From the NCBI RefSeq assembly GCF_008086595.1, contig NZ_RXYA01000013.1:86887-150886 (forward strand): 64,000 bases of DNA, read 5' to 3'. The DNA comes from Acetobacterium paludosum. GTDB lineage: Bacteria; Bacillota; Clostridia; Eubacteriales; Eubacteriaceae. The position numbers and the translations under genes are program-made. The number at the start of each line of letters is the position of its first letter. The stretch's first letter is position 1. This document shows, piece after piece, positions 9,645 to 17,315 of this stretch. A model generated the notes under the pieces. The model had not been told where the DNA came from. It worked only from the letters and a program-made list of their open reading frames with translations, and did no database searches.

Positions 9645-10110
9645 ATAAGATGCACCTCCTTTTGTAAATTCGTACGTTCTCAAAAACTCAGAGTGTTTTT
9701 TTGTATCTTTCACGGTTCAGCTTTTTCGCTTCACTCTTGCTTTTTATCAATATTTATGTTTGCAGGTGTCTTAACTTTCGCAAATCAACCCCAGAATCAA
9801 AGTGAATGGTCATTGTTCCCATATCTTATGATCTGGAGGTATTTATGTTACGAGTTTAGACGCATCATTTGCCGTGATCAACGTTCACTTGAATGCCGGG
9901 GTTAAGTAATTACTCAATTCTTTATATTTTTCAGTATAACATAGTAAAAATCAGTATAGTGTTATAACTTTATCTGTGGTATTAAGATACCATTAAGATA
10001 AAGTGCCGGAAATATAAACATAACTTTGCGTAAACATACATTTTATTTTGTTTTTCAGAGGTTTCCCTGTCACTATACAAACGGTGTTCTGGAAGGATTA
10101 AACACTAAAT
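9645..10110 (-). other. Non-coding region upstream of kdpD with several repeats
   Basis: No supported gene lies here. On the kdpD side are two 20-base arms (9787-9806 and 9884-9903) that pair at 16 of 20 positions and enclose about 77 bases, so a kdpD leader RNA could fold into a long stem. Further upstream are a direct repeat TCAGTATA at 9931-9938 and 9951-9958, exactly 20 bases apart, and ATTAAGATA at 9981-9989 and 9992-10000. These look like regulator sites, possibly for KdpE. I looked for the c-di-AMP (ydaO) riboswitch that often controls K+ genes and did not find its conserved GGGGAACC-type core. Confidence 0.5.
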
Positions 10111-10157
10111 AAAAAAGCTGCTCATCCAAGGAGTGAACCTGGGACGAACAGCTTTTT
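10111..10157 (-). terminator. Intrinsic terminator of the rpsF-ssb-rpsR operon
   Basis: A hairpin with AAAAGCTG/CAGCTTTT outer arms and a CCAAGG/CCTGGG-like inner stem is followed by a T-run on the minus strand, directly after the rpsR stop. It is the partner copy of the hairpin at 599-645. Confidence 0.9.
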
Positions 10158-10162
10158 CGGTT

Positions 10163-10390
10163 TTAGTTGTTTGATGTATACGGTAAAAGCGCAACATTTC
10201 GTGCACGTTTAATGGCTTCTGTTACTTTCCTTTGATGTTTTGCACAAGTACCAGTGGCTCGTCTTGGTAAGATTTTGCCACGTTCAGAAATAAATTTCTT
10301 GAGTGTAATGACATCTTTATAATCAACCTGTTCTACTTTTCGTTCGCAGAACTCACAAACTTTTCTTCTTTTTTTAAACGGTTTTGGCAT
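10163..10390 (-). CDS. rpsR: Ribosomal protein S18
   Basis: The 75-residue product has the S18 core ([39 protein letters not shown]) and an N-terminal Cys-x2-Cys pair (VCEFCERK), a zinc-ribbon-like version of the S18 start. It binds with S6 on the 30S platform. It is third in rpsF-ssb-rpsR, the common bacterial order. A broken copy of its 3' end lies at 652-731. This copy is intact and is the only complete S18 gene in the window. Confidence 0.98.
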   Translation of the reverse strand: MPKPFKKRRKVCEFCERKVEQVDYKDVITLKKFISERGKILPRRATGTCAKHQRKVTEAIKRARNVALLPYTSNN

Positions 10391-10408
10391 TAAATTTTCC
10401 TCCTATTC

Positions 10409-10846
10409 TTAGAAAGGTATATCGTCGTCGTCGGCCATTAAATGAAAATCTTCATCTAAGCCCATCACCGACATATTATTATCTGATCGTGGTGCAGAAG
10501 CTTGCGGATTTCCGCCGGTTGAATCTTTACGGCTGGATGACAAGAAACTAATCTCATCAGCAACAACTTCTGTCACATAGCGTCGTTGACCGTCCTGTGC
10601 ATCGTAACTTCTTACCTGTAGTCGTCCTGACACACCAATTTGGCTGCCCTTAGACAGATATTGACCCGCAATTTCTGCTTGTTTTCCCCATACCACTATC
10701 GGTACAAAGTCTGCTTCTTTTTGACCATCTTTGTTTTTAAAACGACGATCTACAGCCAAGGTAAATGTAGCTACTGCTTTGCCTGTTGTCGTGTTTTTTA
10801 CATCAGGATCTCGGGTTAGTCTTCCTACTAAAATTACTTTATTCAC
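10409..10846 (-). CDS. ssb: Single-stranded DNA-binding protein
   Basis: The 145-residue product has the OB-fold start MNKVILVGRLTRDPDVK and the VWGKQAEIAGQYLSKGSQI segment, then a flexible linker, and ends with the acidic DDDDIPF tail that recruits replication and repair partners. It coats single-stranded DNA during replication. It lies between rpsF (12 bases) and rpsR (18 bases) and is expressed with these ribosomal proteins. Size and tail are typical of the essential SsbA form. Confidence 0.98.
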   Translation of the reverse strand: MNKVILVGRLTRDPDVKNTTTGKAVATFTLAVDRRFKNKDGQKEADFVPIVVWGKQAEIAGQYLSKGSQIGVSGRLQVRSYDAQDGQRRYVTEVVADEISFLSSSRKDSTGGNPQASAPRSDNNMSVMGLDEDFHLMADDDDIPF

Positions 10847-10858
10847 AGAAATGCCCCC

Positions 10859-11146
10859 TTATTTCTCTTTATTAATAATGATATTTCGAATAAATGATTC
10901 AGTAATCTTGTATAAATGATCCAATGCATCAAGTACTGAGTTTTCAGCATTGAATTCTACTAAAACATAGTAACCTTCTTGATACTTTTTATCAATATCA
11001 TAGGCTAATTTTCTTTTGCCCCATTCATCAACTTTTCCAACTGTTCCAGCTGTTTCAATTACAGCTTTAACTTTACCAATCAATTCTTCTATTGTTTCTT
11101 TTTCAAGATCCGGCTTTAAAACAAATAATGTTTCATACGCTCTCAT
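10859..11146 (-). CDS. rpsF: Ribosomal protein S6
   Basis: The 95-residue product starts MRAYETLFVLKPDLEKE and carries the S6 features (WGKRKLAYDIDKKYQEGYYVLVEF). It forms a heterodimer with S18 in the small subunit. It is first in the rpsF-ssb-rpsR operon, with an AGGAGG site and a clear promoter about 65 bases upstream. S6:S18 autoregulatory leaders are known for this operon; I could not place the conserved motif with confidence in the short leader. Confidence 0.98.
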   Translation of the reverse strand: MRAYETLFVLKPDLEKETIEELIGKVKAVIETAGTVGKVDEWGKRKLAYDIDKKYQEGYYVLVEFNAENSVLDALDHLYKITESFIRNIIINKEK

Positions 11147-11208
11147 TCCATTTCACCTCCTCATGGACTATGGCTCACTTTTCCAGCAAGCAAGGATACC
11201 AGTTTTTA

Positions 11209-11236
11209 ATTATATCATAAAATTAAATCCTTGCAA
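11209..11236 (-). promoter_or_regulatory. SigA-type promoter of rpsF-ssb-rpsR
   Basis: On the minus strand TTGCAA (11231-11236) and TATAAT (11209-11214) are separated by 16 bases. The start would give a leader of about 55 bases before rpsF. The -10 is a perfect consensus and the spacing is close to optimal. Confidence 0.7.
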
Positions 11237-11285
11237 GCCTTTTCTCGTTTTTTTCTAAAAAGTTTCTTTTCCTACTGTTATCATT

Positions 11286-11912
11286 TTATGAAAAAGCTTT
11301 AAATATTATCGGTGTCATGAAAGTTTCAATAAATGCAGCTATAATAAAAAGCGGTATGATCCAAAGAAAAAAAATCCGCAGGCTGGCAAAAATTGCCTGT
11401 TTTAATTCTCCCTTGAAATTTTTTTTGATTATCGTTTTTACGAGCACATAACAAATGTGAGCGCCTAGTGTCACACTTAGAACCAACGCGGGTATCTCAA
11501 TCACGCCATGAGGAAGAATTCCTGCCAGAAAAGGAATCCAGCCAACTCCGTTGATCTGATAAACCGCACCAATCAAACCAACAATCGTAGCGTTTGACAG
11601 TAGAGAAAAATTCGGAAGAAATAAAAACGGAATAAAGCCCGCAGCAATGGTCAATCCTCCGGCCCAAAGATTGTTAATAAAAATCCAGAACCATAAACTT
11701 AATCCGGTATTATCCAAAATATCTTTTCCTTGAAACAACGTAACTAACTCTTTGTAATAGGCTTCTGTCATCTGTGGGTTATTTTGAAATAGCATAACAT
11801 TAACAATAACGAGTACTACAAAAATACTTAAATAAATATCATAAGTTTGTTTTAGATTTTTAAAAAAATAATTTCCAGCACTATTCCATTCTCTAATAAT
11901 GAATTTTTTCAT
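11286..11912 (-). CDS. SpoIIM/DUF95-family membrane protein
   Basis: The 208-residue protein has about five membrane helices and the family pattern: an N-terminal RExNSAGNYFFKNLK segment, then FINNLWAGGLTIAAG, and the ILPHGVIEIPALVLS motif, typical of the stage II sporulation protein M superfamily. SpoIIM helps engulfment in endospore formers, but many paralogues are unrelated to sporulation. Its ATG overlaps the stop of the DUF951 gene by one base (TAATG), so the two are translationally coupled. I call only the family. Confidence 0.75.
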   Translation of the reverse strand: MKKFIIREWNSAGNYFFKNLKQTYDIYLSIFVVLVIVNVMLFQNNPQMTEAYYKELVTLFQGKDILDNTGLSLWFWIFINNLWAGGLTIAAGFIPFLFLPNFSLLSNATIVGLIGAVYQINGVGWIPFLAGILPHGVIEIPALVLSVTLGAHICYVLVKTIIKKNFKGELKQAIFASLRIFFLWIIPLFIIAAFIETFMTPIIFKAFS

Positions 11913-12115
11913 TATTCTGCCTGACCCTCATTCGTTATCACTTTTTTAATTTGTTTATTAAATTTTGACCGTTGTAACATCACGATATGACCACAACCCA
12001 TACATTTGATTTTTATATCTGCACCCAATCGAATGATTTCCCACTGAAAGCTGCCGCAAGGATGTTTTTTTTTCATTTCGACTCGATCGCCTAATGCATA
12101 TTCTTTTCTTTCCAA
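11912..12115 (-). CDS. DUF951 family protein (YyzM-like)
   Basis: The 67-residue protein matches DUF951: an N-terminal ALGDRVEMKKKHPCGSFQWE segment, then IRLGADIKIKCMGCGHIVML, giving three cysteines (CG, C-x2-CG) that suggest a small metal-binding or RNA-binding fold. In many Firmicutes it lies next to mscS-like and ychF/parB genes, as here. It begins 3 bases after mscS and overlaps the SpoIIM-like gene by one base. No function is established. Confidence 0.85.
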   Translation of the reverse strand: MERKEYALGDRVEMKKKHPCGSFQWEIIRLGADIKIKCMGCGHIVMLQRSKFNKQIKKVITNEGQAE

Positions 12116-12118
12116 GTT

Positions 12119-12988
12119 TCACCTCTGTGCTTTTTTATCTGATTCTCCGGTATAAATAAAAGATTTATTATACGGAATTTCAATCCCCTTCTCATGTAAC
12201 ACTTCCTTTATTCTTTGACGCAATACCGTTTCTGCTTTAAATTTAGAAGCTGCATCCTCATCACAACTGATGCGAATATTCACAGCTAAAGGACCCATAT
12301 CGGTTACCCCAATAACTTCCGGACAGGTTTTAAACAATTCTTCATGACTTTCAAAAAGTTCCCTGCAGATATCATTAAGGATATCGGTAACCTTACTGAT
12401 GTCCTCTTCATAAGAAATTCCGACATTTACAGTCGCCTTAATATGTCCTTTTGAATAATTTTTCAACCGATCAATCTTTCCATTATGAATGATAAATAGT
12501 CCGCCGTCGAACTCCCGGATATTTGTGGTTCGCATTCCAATTGCTTCAACGATTCCATAGTGATTTTCATCAATAATAATGTAATCTCCGACACAAAACT
12601 GATTTTCAAAAACAATCACAAACCCACTCATCACATCTTCTACAATTCCCTGGGCGCCAAAACCGATGGCCAGAGTTCCAACACCTGCTACAGCTAAAAG
12701 CGAACTGACATCCATAAATTGTCCTAGTATAATAAGAATTGCCACTGTCCATATACTGGCTCTAACAACTGTTTTGGTAACATGGTTTAATGTTACCACC
12801 CGACGTGATTCCCTTACATCAATGCCTGATTTCAATGAATCAAAAACACGATTGACAATACCAAATATTATTTTAATACTCACAATTGCTGCCACCAATA
12901 CCAGAAGCGAAATCAGAATTTCTTCCAGCAGATTTCCAACATTAATTTGTGAAGTGACCTTTTGATAATTATCGATCCAGTATCCCAT
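12119..12988 (-). CDS. MscS-family small-conductance mechanosensitive channel
   Basis: The 289-residue protein has three N-terminal membrane segments, the pore-lining helix with the Gly/Ala-rich stretch LLAVAGVGTLAIGFGAQG, then the beta domain (GDYIIIDENHYGIVEAIGMRTT) and the C-terminal alpha/beta domain. This is the YkuT-size MscS form. It opens under membrane tension to release solutes after osmotic downshift. It lies in a tight run with DUF951, spoIIM-like, cvpA and parAB genes, 9 bases from cvpA. Confidence 0.92.
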   Translation of the reverse strand: MGYWIDNYQKVTSQINVGNLLEEILISLLVLVAAIVSIKIIFGIVNRVFDSLKSGIDVRESRRVVTLNHVTKTVVRASIWTVAILIILGQFMDVSSLLAVAGVGTLAIGFGAQGIVEDVMSGFVIVFENQFCVGDYIIIDENHYGIVEAIGMRTTNIREFDGGLFIIHNGKIDRLKNYSKGHIKATVNVGISYEEDISKVTDILNDICRELFESHEELFKTCPEVIGVTDMGPLAVNIRISCDEDAASKFKAETVLRQRIKEVLHEKGIEIPYNKSFIYTGESDKKAQR

Positions 12989-12997
12989 AATACCCTC

Positions 12998-13648
12998 CTA
13001 TTGTATTCCTACAAAGTTCATGATCCAAGGCAAACCTATTTGAAACAGTGTACTTTCTTCATAAGTAGGAAGATTTGCCGCCCCGCCAGTGTATACATTT
13101 AATACTGTACACACCCAAAGCACAACGCCTATCAAACAAAACGCCAAAATCAATCCTATTAAAAGCCCTAGCAATCGGTTGATACCGCCAATAATCGGGA
13201 TTTTTGAAACACCTTTAAAAACAATTTGTAGCATCCAAACAATAATCGATACTGCGAAAACAATAATTAGAAAACTGATGCTTTGTGCAATTCCGTGGGT
13301 TAAACTCTCCGTCATAGCACTCAAGCTTTGATTCAGCATTGACTGTCCACCGTTGATGATCGCTTGTGTTGATGCGTCATTTATTTGAACACTTTGTTGT
13401 CCAACATCAATGAGTGCTTGAGCAACAGCTTCTATGTTAATTTTCTGTATTAGGCTATTGAATATTCCTAAGCTTATTAACCAGTTCCCTAACATTGGGG
13501 AAAAAATCCAAGCTATTGCAAAAGATGCAATAAATCCCCCAAAACTAATTAGGGTTTTTATTGCACCTCGTTTATATCCGATCAGTCCTGAAATTATACA
13601 AATCAGGATACAAATTAAATCTAATGATGTTAATGCTGCAAAACTCAT
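12998..13648 (-). CDS. CvpA family membrane protein
   Basis: The 216-residue protein has four hydrophobic segments and the CvpA signature: LDLICILICIISGLIGYKRGAIKTL at the start and IPIIGGINRLLGLLIGLILAF near the end. Family members include the colicin V production protein and cell-envelope factors. The start overlaps the stop of the next upstream gene by 4 bases (ATGA), so expression is coupled. The precise role is unknown. Confidence 0.85.
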   Translation of the reverse strand: MSFAALTSLDLICILICIISGLIGYKRGAIKTLISFGGFIASFAIAWIFSPMLGNWLISLGIFNSLIQKINIEAVAQALIDVGQQSVQINDASTQAIINGGQSMLNQSLSAMTESLTHGIAQSISFLIIVFAVSIIVWMLQIVFKGVSKIPIIGGINRLLGLLIGLILAFCLIGVVLWVCTVLNVYTGGAANLPTYEESTLFQIGLPWIMNFVGIQ

Positions 13649-14736
13649 TTTTTATTCCTATAATATTCTTCTATGTCTTCCTCATTGATGATTCTAATCG
13701 CGCTAGTTTCCTTCAAGAATGATTTATCATTACTTTCCTGATGTTTTCTCATTTCTTCCTCAGCTTGCTCCAAAGTCATTGGCTCTGTAACATCCCATTC
13801 ATTTGCCACTGTTGTTTTTTCCGTTTTTTCATTATCTTTTGCCTTAATTTCCGGCATTCTTTTAGGTTCAATGCTTTCAATTTCTGTTGAAAATGCTGTT
13901 CGTTCATCAACTGACGCTATTCTTTCAAAAAGTCCTGATTCGTTTTTTTGCGTTTTCGGTTCAATTATTCTTTCCTGGTCATTATCAATATATAATTCTT
14001 TGTCATTTCCAGTTGGATAGGCATCTTCAATGATCACTCCGGTCATATTCATACTTACCGGTTCTTTTGGGGTAAACCCTTCATTGATCATCTCATCTGA
14101 AAGACCATCGATGCCAATACTTGTGCGTTTCGGCAATCTCGACTTTTTCTTGTTTTTTTTCTTTTCTTTCTTTTTATTTAAATCTTCTTGAATTTCTTTT
14201 TCATTTTCCGCTTTTGTTTCTTCTAAATATTTATGTCCTATTATTCGGCCTAAAACAATTCCTATCAGTTGAAACACCACCGTGAAAATTAGCGAAATTC
14301 CAAAAAAGATGAATATTGAGATATTACTGCCAATCAATTGATAAATAAGACCAAACGGCAAATACCAAAAAATCGTTGGCGCTGCCAAAAAAGCAAATTG
14401 GTTCCAAACACTGCTAGTATCTTGTCCCGGTGCTAATACAGAAACTGCTGTCAGTAATACTGACAGCACAACAATCGGTATTAAGCTAAAAAATATGTAC
14501 TTAAGTGTTTTCGGCTTTTCATTTGCGCCAATGTTTTTAAAACAAATAACAAACAAGGCAATCCAAAAAATTCCAACTGTCAATAACTGCACGCCGCTAA
14601 ACAAATAATTGAAATTATCTGTTCTAATCACATCGAAAACACCCTTGAATATCAAAACAATTACTAAGTATAGAATGTTTCCTAAAACTGCCGCCTCTAG
14701 AGGTGACAATCGTCTCTTTCTTTTGATTTGGTTCAT
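13645..14736 (-). CDS. Unknown membrane protein with long charged cytoplasmic tail
   Basis: The 363-residue protein has about five membrane helices in the first 170 residues (segments such as AAVLGNILYLVIVLIFKGVF and FFGISLIFTVVFQLIGIVL). A very basic stretch rich in Lys/Glu follows, including a KKKEKKKNKKKSR patch near residue 190, and then an acidic, probably disordered tail of about 150 residues. I do not recognise a family. It lies between parB and cvpA and overlaps cvpA by 4 bases, so it belongs to the parA-parB-cvpA-mscS transcript. The Lys-rich patch could bind membrane or nucleic acid; that is speculation. Confidence 0.8.
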   Translation of the reverse strand: MNQIKRKRRLSPLEAAVLGNILYLVIVLIFKGVFDVIRTDNFNYLFSGVQLLTVGIFWIALFVICFKNIGANEKPKTLKYIFFSLIPIVVLSVLLTAVSVLAPGQDTSSVWNQFAFLAAPTIFWYLPFGLIYQLIGSNISIFIFFGISLIFTVVFQLIGIVLGRIIGHKYLEETKAENEKEIQEDLNKKKEKKKNKKKSRLPKRTSIGIDGLSDEMINEGFTPKEPVSMNMTGVIIEDAYPTGNDKELYIDNDQERIIEPKTQKNESGLFERIASVDERTAFSTEIESIEPKRMPEIKAKDNEKTEKTTVANEWDVTEPMTLEQAEEEMRKHQESNDKSFLKETSAIRIINEEDIEEYYRNKK

Positions 14737-14781
14737 TTTTTCTCCATTTCATGATTTAAATGCTTATTTTGCTTACTTGTC

Positions 14782-15675
14782 CTACTCTATCTTTTTATAT
14801 CCTAAAAGCTCCAGGATACGATCTAATTCCTCTAGTGATGAATAGGAAAACTCAATCTTTCCTTTTTTTCCGCGATTCTGCAAGTTTACTTTTGTTTTGT
14901 ATTTTTCTTCTAAGCCTTCCTGGATTTCAGTGATGTATCGGCTATTATCTTCTTTCTTTTTTTGCAGCAGCTTTACAGAACCTTCCATTTGCATCTTCTT
15001 TATCCGCTTTTCTGCTTCTCTGACACTTAAACCCTTTTCTATGATTTCATTGGAAAATGCTTCCATTTTATCTGGATCTTCTAAAATAATGATGGCTCTG
15101 GCATGTCCTGGGGTGATTGTCCCTTTGGCTACCTCATTTTGAATTGACTTCGGAAGCTTTAAAAGTCTGAGTGTATTGGCAACCGCTGTTCGACTTTTCC
15201 CGATCCGAATGCCAATTTCCCCCTGGGTCATATTGAAATTTTCCATTAACCCTTCAAATGCAAGGGCTTCCTCAATACTATTGAGATTTTCTCTTTGAAC
15301 ATTTTCAATAATTGCGATCTCTAAAACTTCTTCTGGCGGAAGATCTTTTACAATCACCGGGACTTCTTTTAAGCCGATCATATTTGCTGCCCGCCACCGT
15401 CTTTCCCCTGCAATAATGGTGTAACCTTTTGCTTCCGGTTTTACAACTAAGGGTTGTATAATACCATGTTCTTTTATTGAAATGCCTAATTCTTCAAGTT
15501 TTCCACGATCAAAATTTTTGCGCGGTTGATTTGGATTTGGTCGGACGTTATTGGTTTTTACATAGAAAACCAGCTTTTCAACATCAACCTCTAGTGCCTC
15601 ATCATCTCTTGAAGTGATAACTTCCTCGGGAAACAACGCTCTCAGACCTTTTCCTAACCCTGTGTTTTTTCCCAT
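14782..15675 (-). CDS. parB: ParB/Spo0J chromosome-partitioning protein
   Basis: The 297-residue protein has the ParB N-terminal domain with RPNPNQPRKNF, the CTP-binding GERRWRAA box and the ENVQRENLNSIEEA box, then a helix-turn-helix (MTQGEIGIRIGKSRTAVANTLRLL) that binds parS and a C-terminal dimerisation segment. It loads onto DNA as a CTP-dependent clamp and recruits SMC to the origin. It follows parA by 2 bases. A near-consensus parS site lies just upstream of parA at 16516-16531. Confidence 0.97.
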   Translation of the reverse strand: MGKNTGLGKGLRALFPEEVITSRDDEALEVDVEKLVFYVKTNNVRPNPNQPRKNFDRGKLEELGISIKEHGIIQPLVVKPEAKGYTIIAGERRWRAANMIGLKEVPVIVKDLPPEEVLEIAIIENVQRENLNSIEEALAFEGLMENFNMTQGEIGIRIGKSRTAVANTLRLLKLPKSIQNEVAKGTITPGHARAIIILEDPDKMEAFSNEIIEKGLSVREAEKRIKKMQMEGSVKLLQKKKEDNSRYITEIQEGLEEKYKTKVNLQNRGKKGKIEFSYSSLEELDRILELLGYKKIE

Positions 15676-15677
15676 AG

Positions 15678-16442
15678 CTACTCCTGTCTTTGTATGAATT
15701 CTTTAGCCAATGCACGATATGCTTTTGCCCCTTTTGATGAGTTGGCATACTCAAAAATGGTTTGACCGTAGCTTGGTGCCTCAGCCAATCTGATGTTTCT
15801 GGGAATCATTGTTTCGTACACCTTATCTTTAAAATAATCCACAACTTCATCAACGACTTGGTTGGATAAGTTTGTGCGGCTGTCAAACATCGTCATAAGA
15901 ACGCCTTCAATTTCTAATTTTGGGTTCAAGCCTTGTTTGACCAGGCTGATCGTATTCATTAGCTGACTGACTCCCTCCAATGCGTAAAATTCACATTGAA
16001 TTGGAATCAGCACACTGTTTGCCATCGCTAATGCATTGATCGTCAACAACCCCAGTGATGGTGGGCAATCAATAAAAATATAATCGTAATATGCTTTTAC
16101 ATTTTCAATGCAGTTTTTTAGACGCAGCTCTCTTTGCGGTAAATTTATCAATTCAATTTCTGCGCCGGCTAAATCCGGATGTGATGGAAGGATATGGAGA
16201 TTCTCATAAGAGGTTGTTAATATTATCTGTTTCAAATCATCGCCATGAATGATGCCATTATATACACTTCTCTCAAGATTGCTTTTTTCGATGCCAAATC
16301 CACTGCTTGTATTTCCTTGTGGATCGATATCAATAACGAGGATCCGGTATCCTTCCATGCTCAGGGCAGTGGTTAAATTAATATTGGTGGTTGTTTTTCC
16401 AACGCCACCTTTTTGATTAAATACTGCCACGATTTTCGCCAT
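15678..16442 (-). CDS. parA: ParA/Soj chromosome-partitioning ATPase
   Basis: The 254-residue protein begins MAKIVAVFNQKGGVGKTTTN, with the deviant Walker A motif of ParA proteins, then the DIDPQGNTSSGFG and FIDCPPSLGLLT motifs. ParA works with ParB in segregation of origins and, in Bacillus, regulates DnaA. It sits immediately before parB and after rsmG in the standard Firmicute order. The length is typical. Confidence 0.97.
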   Translation of the reverse strand: MAKIVAVFNQKGGVGKTTTNINLTTALSMEGYRILVIDIDPQGNTSSGFGIEKSNLERSVYNGIIHGDDLKQIILTTSYENLHILPSHPDLAGAEIELINLPQRELRLKNCIENVKAYYDYIFIDCPPSLGLLTINALAMANSVLIPIQCEFYALEGVSQLMNTISLVKQGLNPKLEIEGVLMTMFDSRTNLSNQVVDEVVDYFKDKVYETMIPRNIRLAEAPSYGQTIFEYANSSKGAKAYRALAKEFIQRQE

Positions 16443-16515
16443 TTTCCACTCCTTATTTTTGTTTTATTAGCCATTTAGCTCGTCAACCACAATGTTTGCC
16501 ACTTAGTTTTTTATA

Positions 16516-16531
16516 CGTTTCACGTGAAACA
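16516..16531. promoter_or_regulatory. parS centromere site
   Basis: The 16-base palindrome reads CGTTTCACGTGAAACA, one base from the ParB consensus TGTTTCACGTGAAACA. It lies between parA and rsmG, about 7 kb from oriC, where primary parS sites are expected. I saw no second full match in this window. Confidence 0.92.
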
Positions 16532-16592
16532 TCTCCGAAATTTAGGAAAATATTATCACATTACCCTTTATTTCTTCTTGTTATTAATACCA

Positions 16593-17315
16593 TTAAATTG
16601 GAAAGCCATCTTTTTTTATTTTTCCATTGATTCGCGGATATTGTATTGGTGTCTTCCTAGTTTTTTCAATATTTATTATAACATGAACATAATCGCTTTG
16701 CAGTAACAAACCTTTTTTTACATCGATAATTTTCCCGCCAAGGATTTCAATCGGTTTTTTTGACGATTCTAACTCTTCTTCATAATCTTTCCCTTTCATC
16801 GGTAGAAATTGTCCGCCTACTTTTGTTAAAGGTAAACAATATTCAGAAAGAAGTGTCAGATTTGCCACCGCCCTTGATGTTACAACTTCATAGGTCTCTC
16901 TAAATTCCGGATCTTGTCCAAGCTCTTCGGCTCGCCCGTGAAGTATGTTTATGTTATCAATGCTTAACTCATGTGCGATTTCTTTAATCACATTCAACTT
17001 CTTTTTTGTTGAATCCATCAGGGTAATCTCTGCATCTTCAAGGACAATTGCTAATGGAATGCCCGGGAATCCGCCGCCTGTGCCTACATCCAGTATTTTT
17101 GCTCTTGGATTTTTAATCAATTTAAGTAATGACAATGAATCCATAATATGCAATTTTATAAATTCATCTTCATCCGTTATCCGGGTTAGATTAATATGTT
17201 TATTCTTCTCCAACAATTTGTCCATATAGGCCAGTAGCTTATCACCTTGTTTTTCAGTGATGGCAATATCGAATTGTTCACCCAACTGTATCAATTTCTG
17301 TATCCGATTATTCAT
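16593..17315 (-). CDS. rsmG: 16S rRNA (guanine-N7) methyltransferase RsmG
   Basis: The 240-residue protein has the SAM-binding motif [18 protein letters not shown] and the family start with [20 protein letters not shown]. RsmG (GidB) methylates G527 of 16S rRNA. It overlaps mnmG by 8 bases, matching the usual mnmE-mnmG-rsmG cluster near the origin. Confidence 0.97.
   Translation of the reverse strand: MNNRIQKLIQLGEQFDIAITEKQGDKLLAYMDKLLEKNKHINLTRITDEDEFIKLHIMDSLSLLKLIKNPRAKILDVGTGGGFPGIPLAIVLEDAEITLMDSTKKKLNVIKEIAHELSIDNINILHGRAEELGQDPEFRETYEVVTSRAVANLTLLSEYCLPLTKVGGQFLPMKGKDYEEELESSKKPIEILGGKIIDVKKGLLLQSDYVHVIINIEKTRKTPIQYPRINGKIKKDGFPI

Noticed and set aside
9630..9905. Plus-strand 91-codon frame over the kdpD start and leader
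   Set aside because: Antisense to kdpD and its leader, no ribosome site, no family resemblance.
9714..10110. c-di-AMP (ydaO) riboswitch before kdpD
   Set aside because: The conserved core sequences were not found; only an unclassified inverted repeat is visible.
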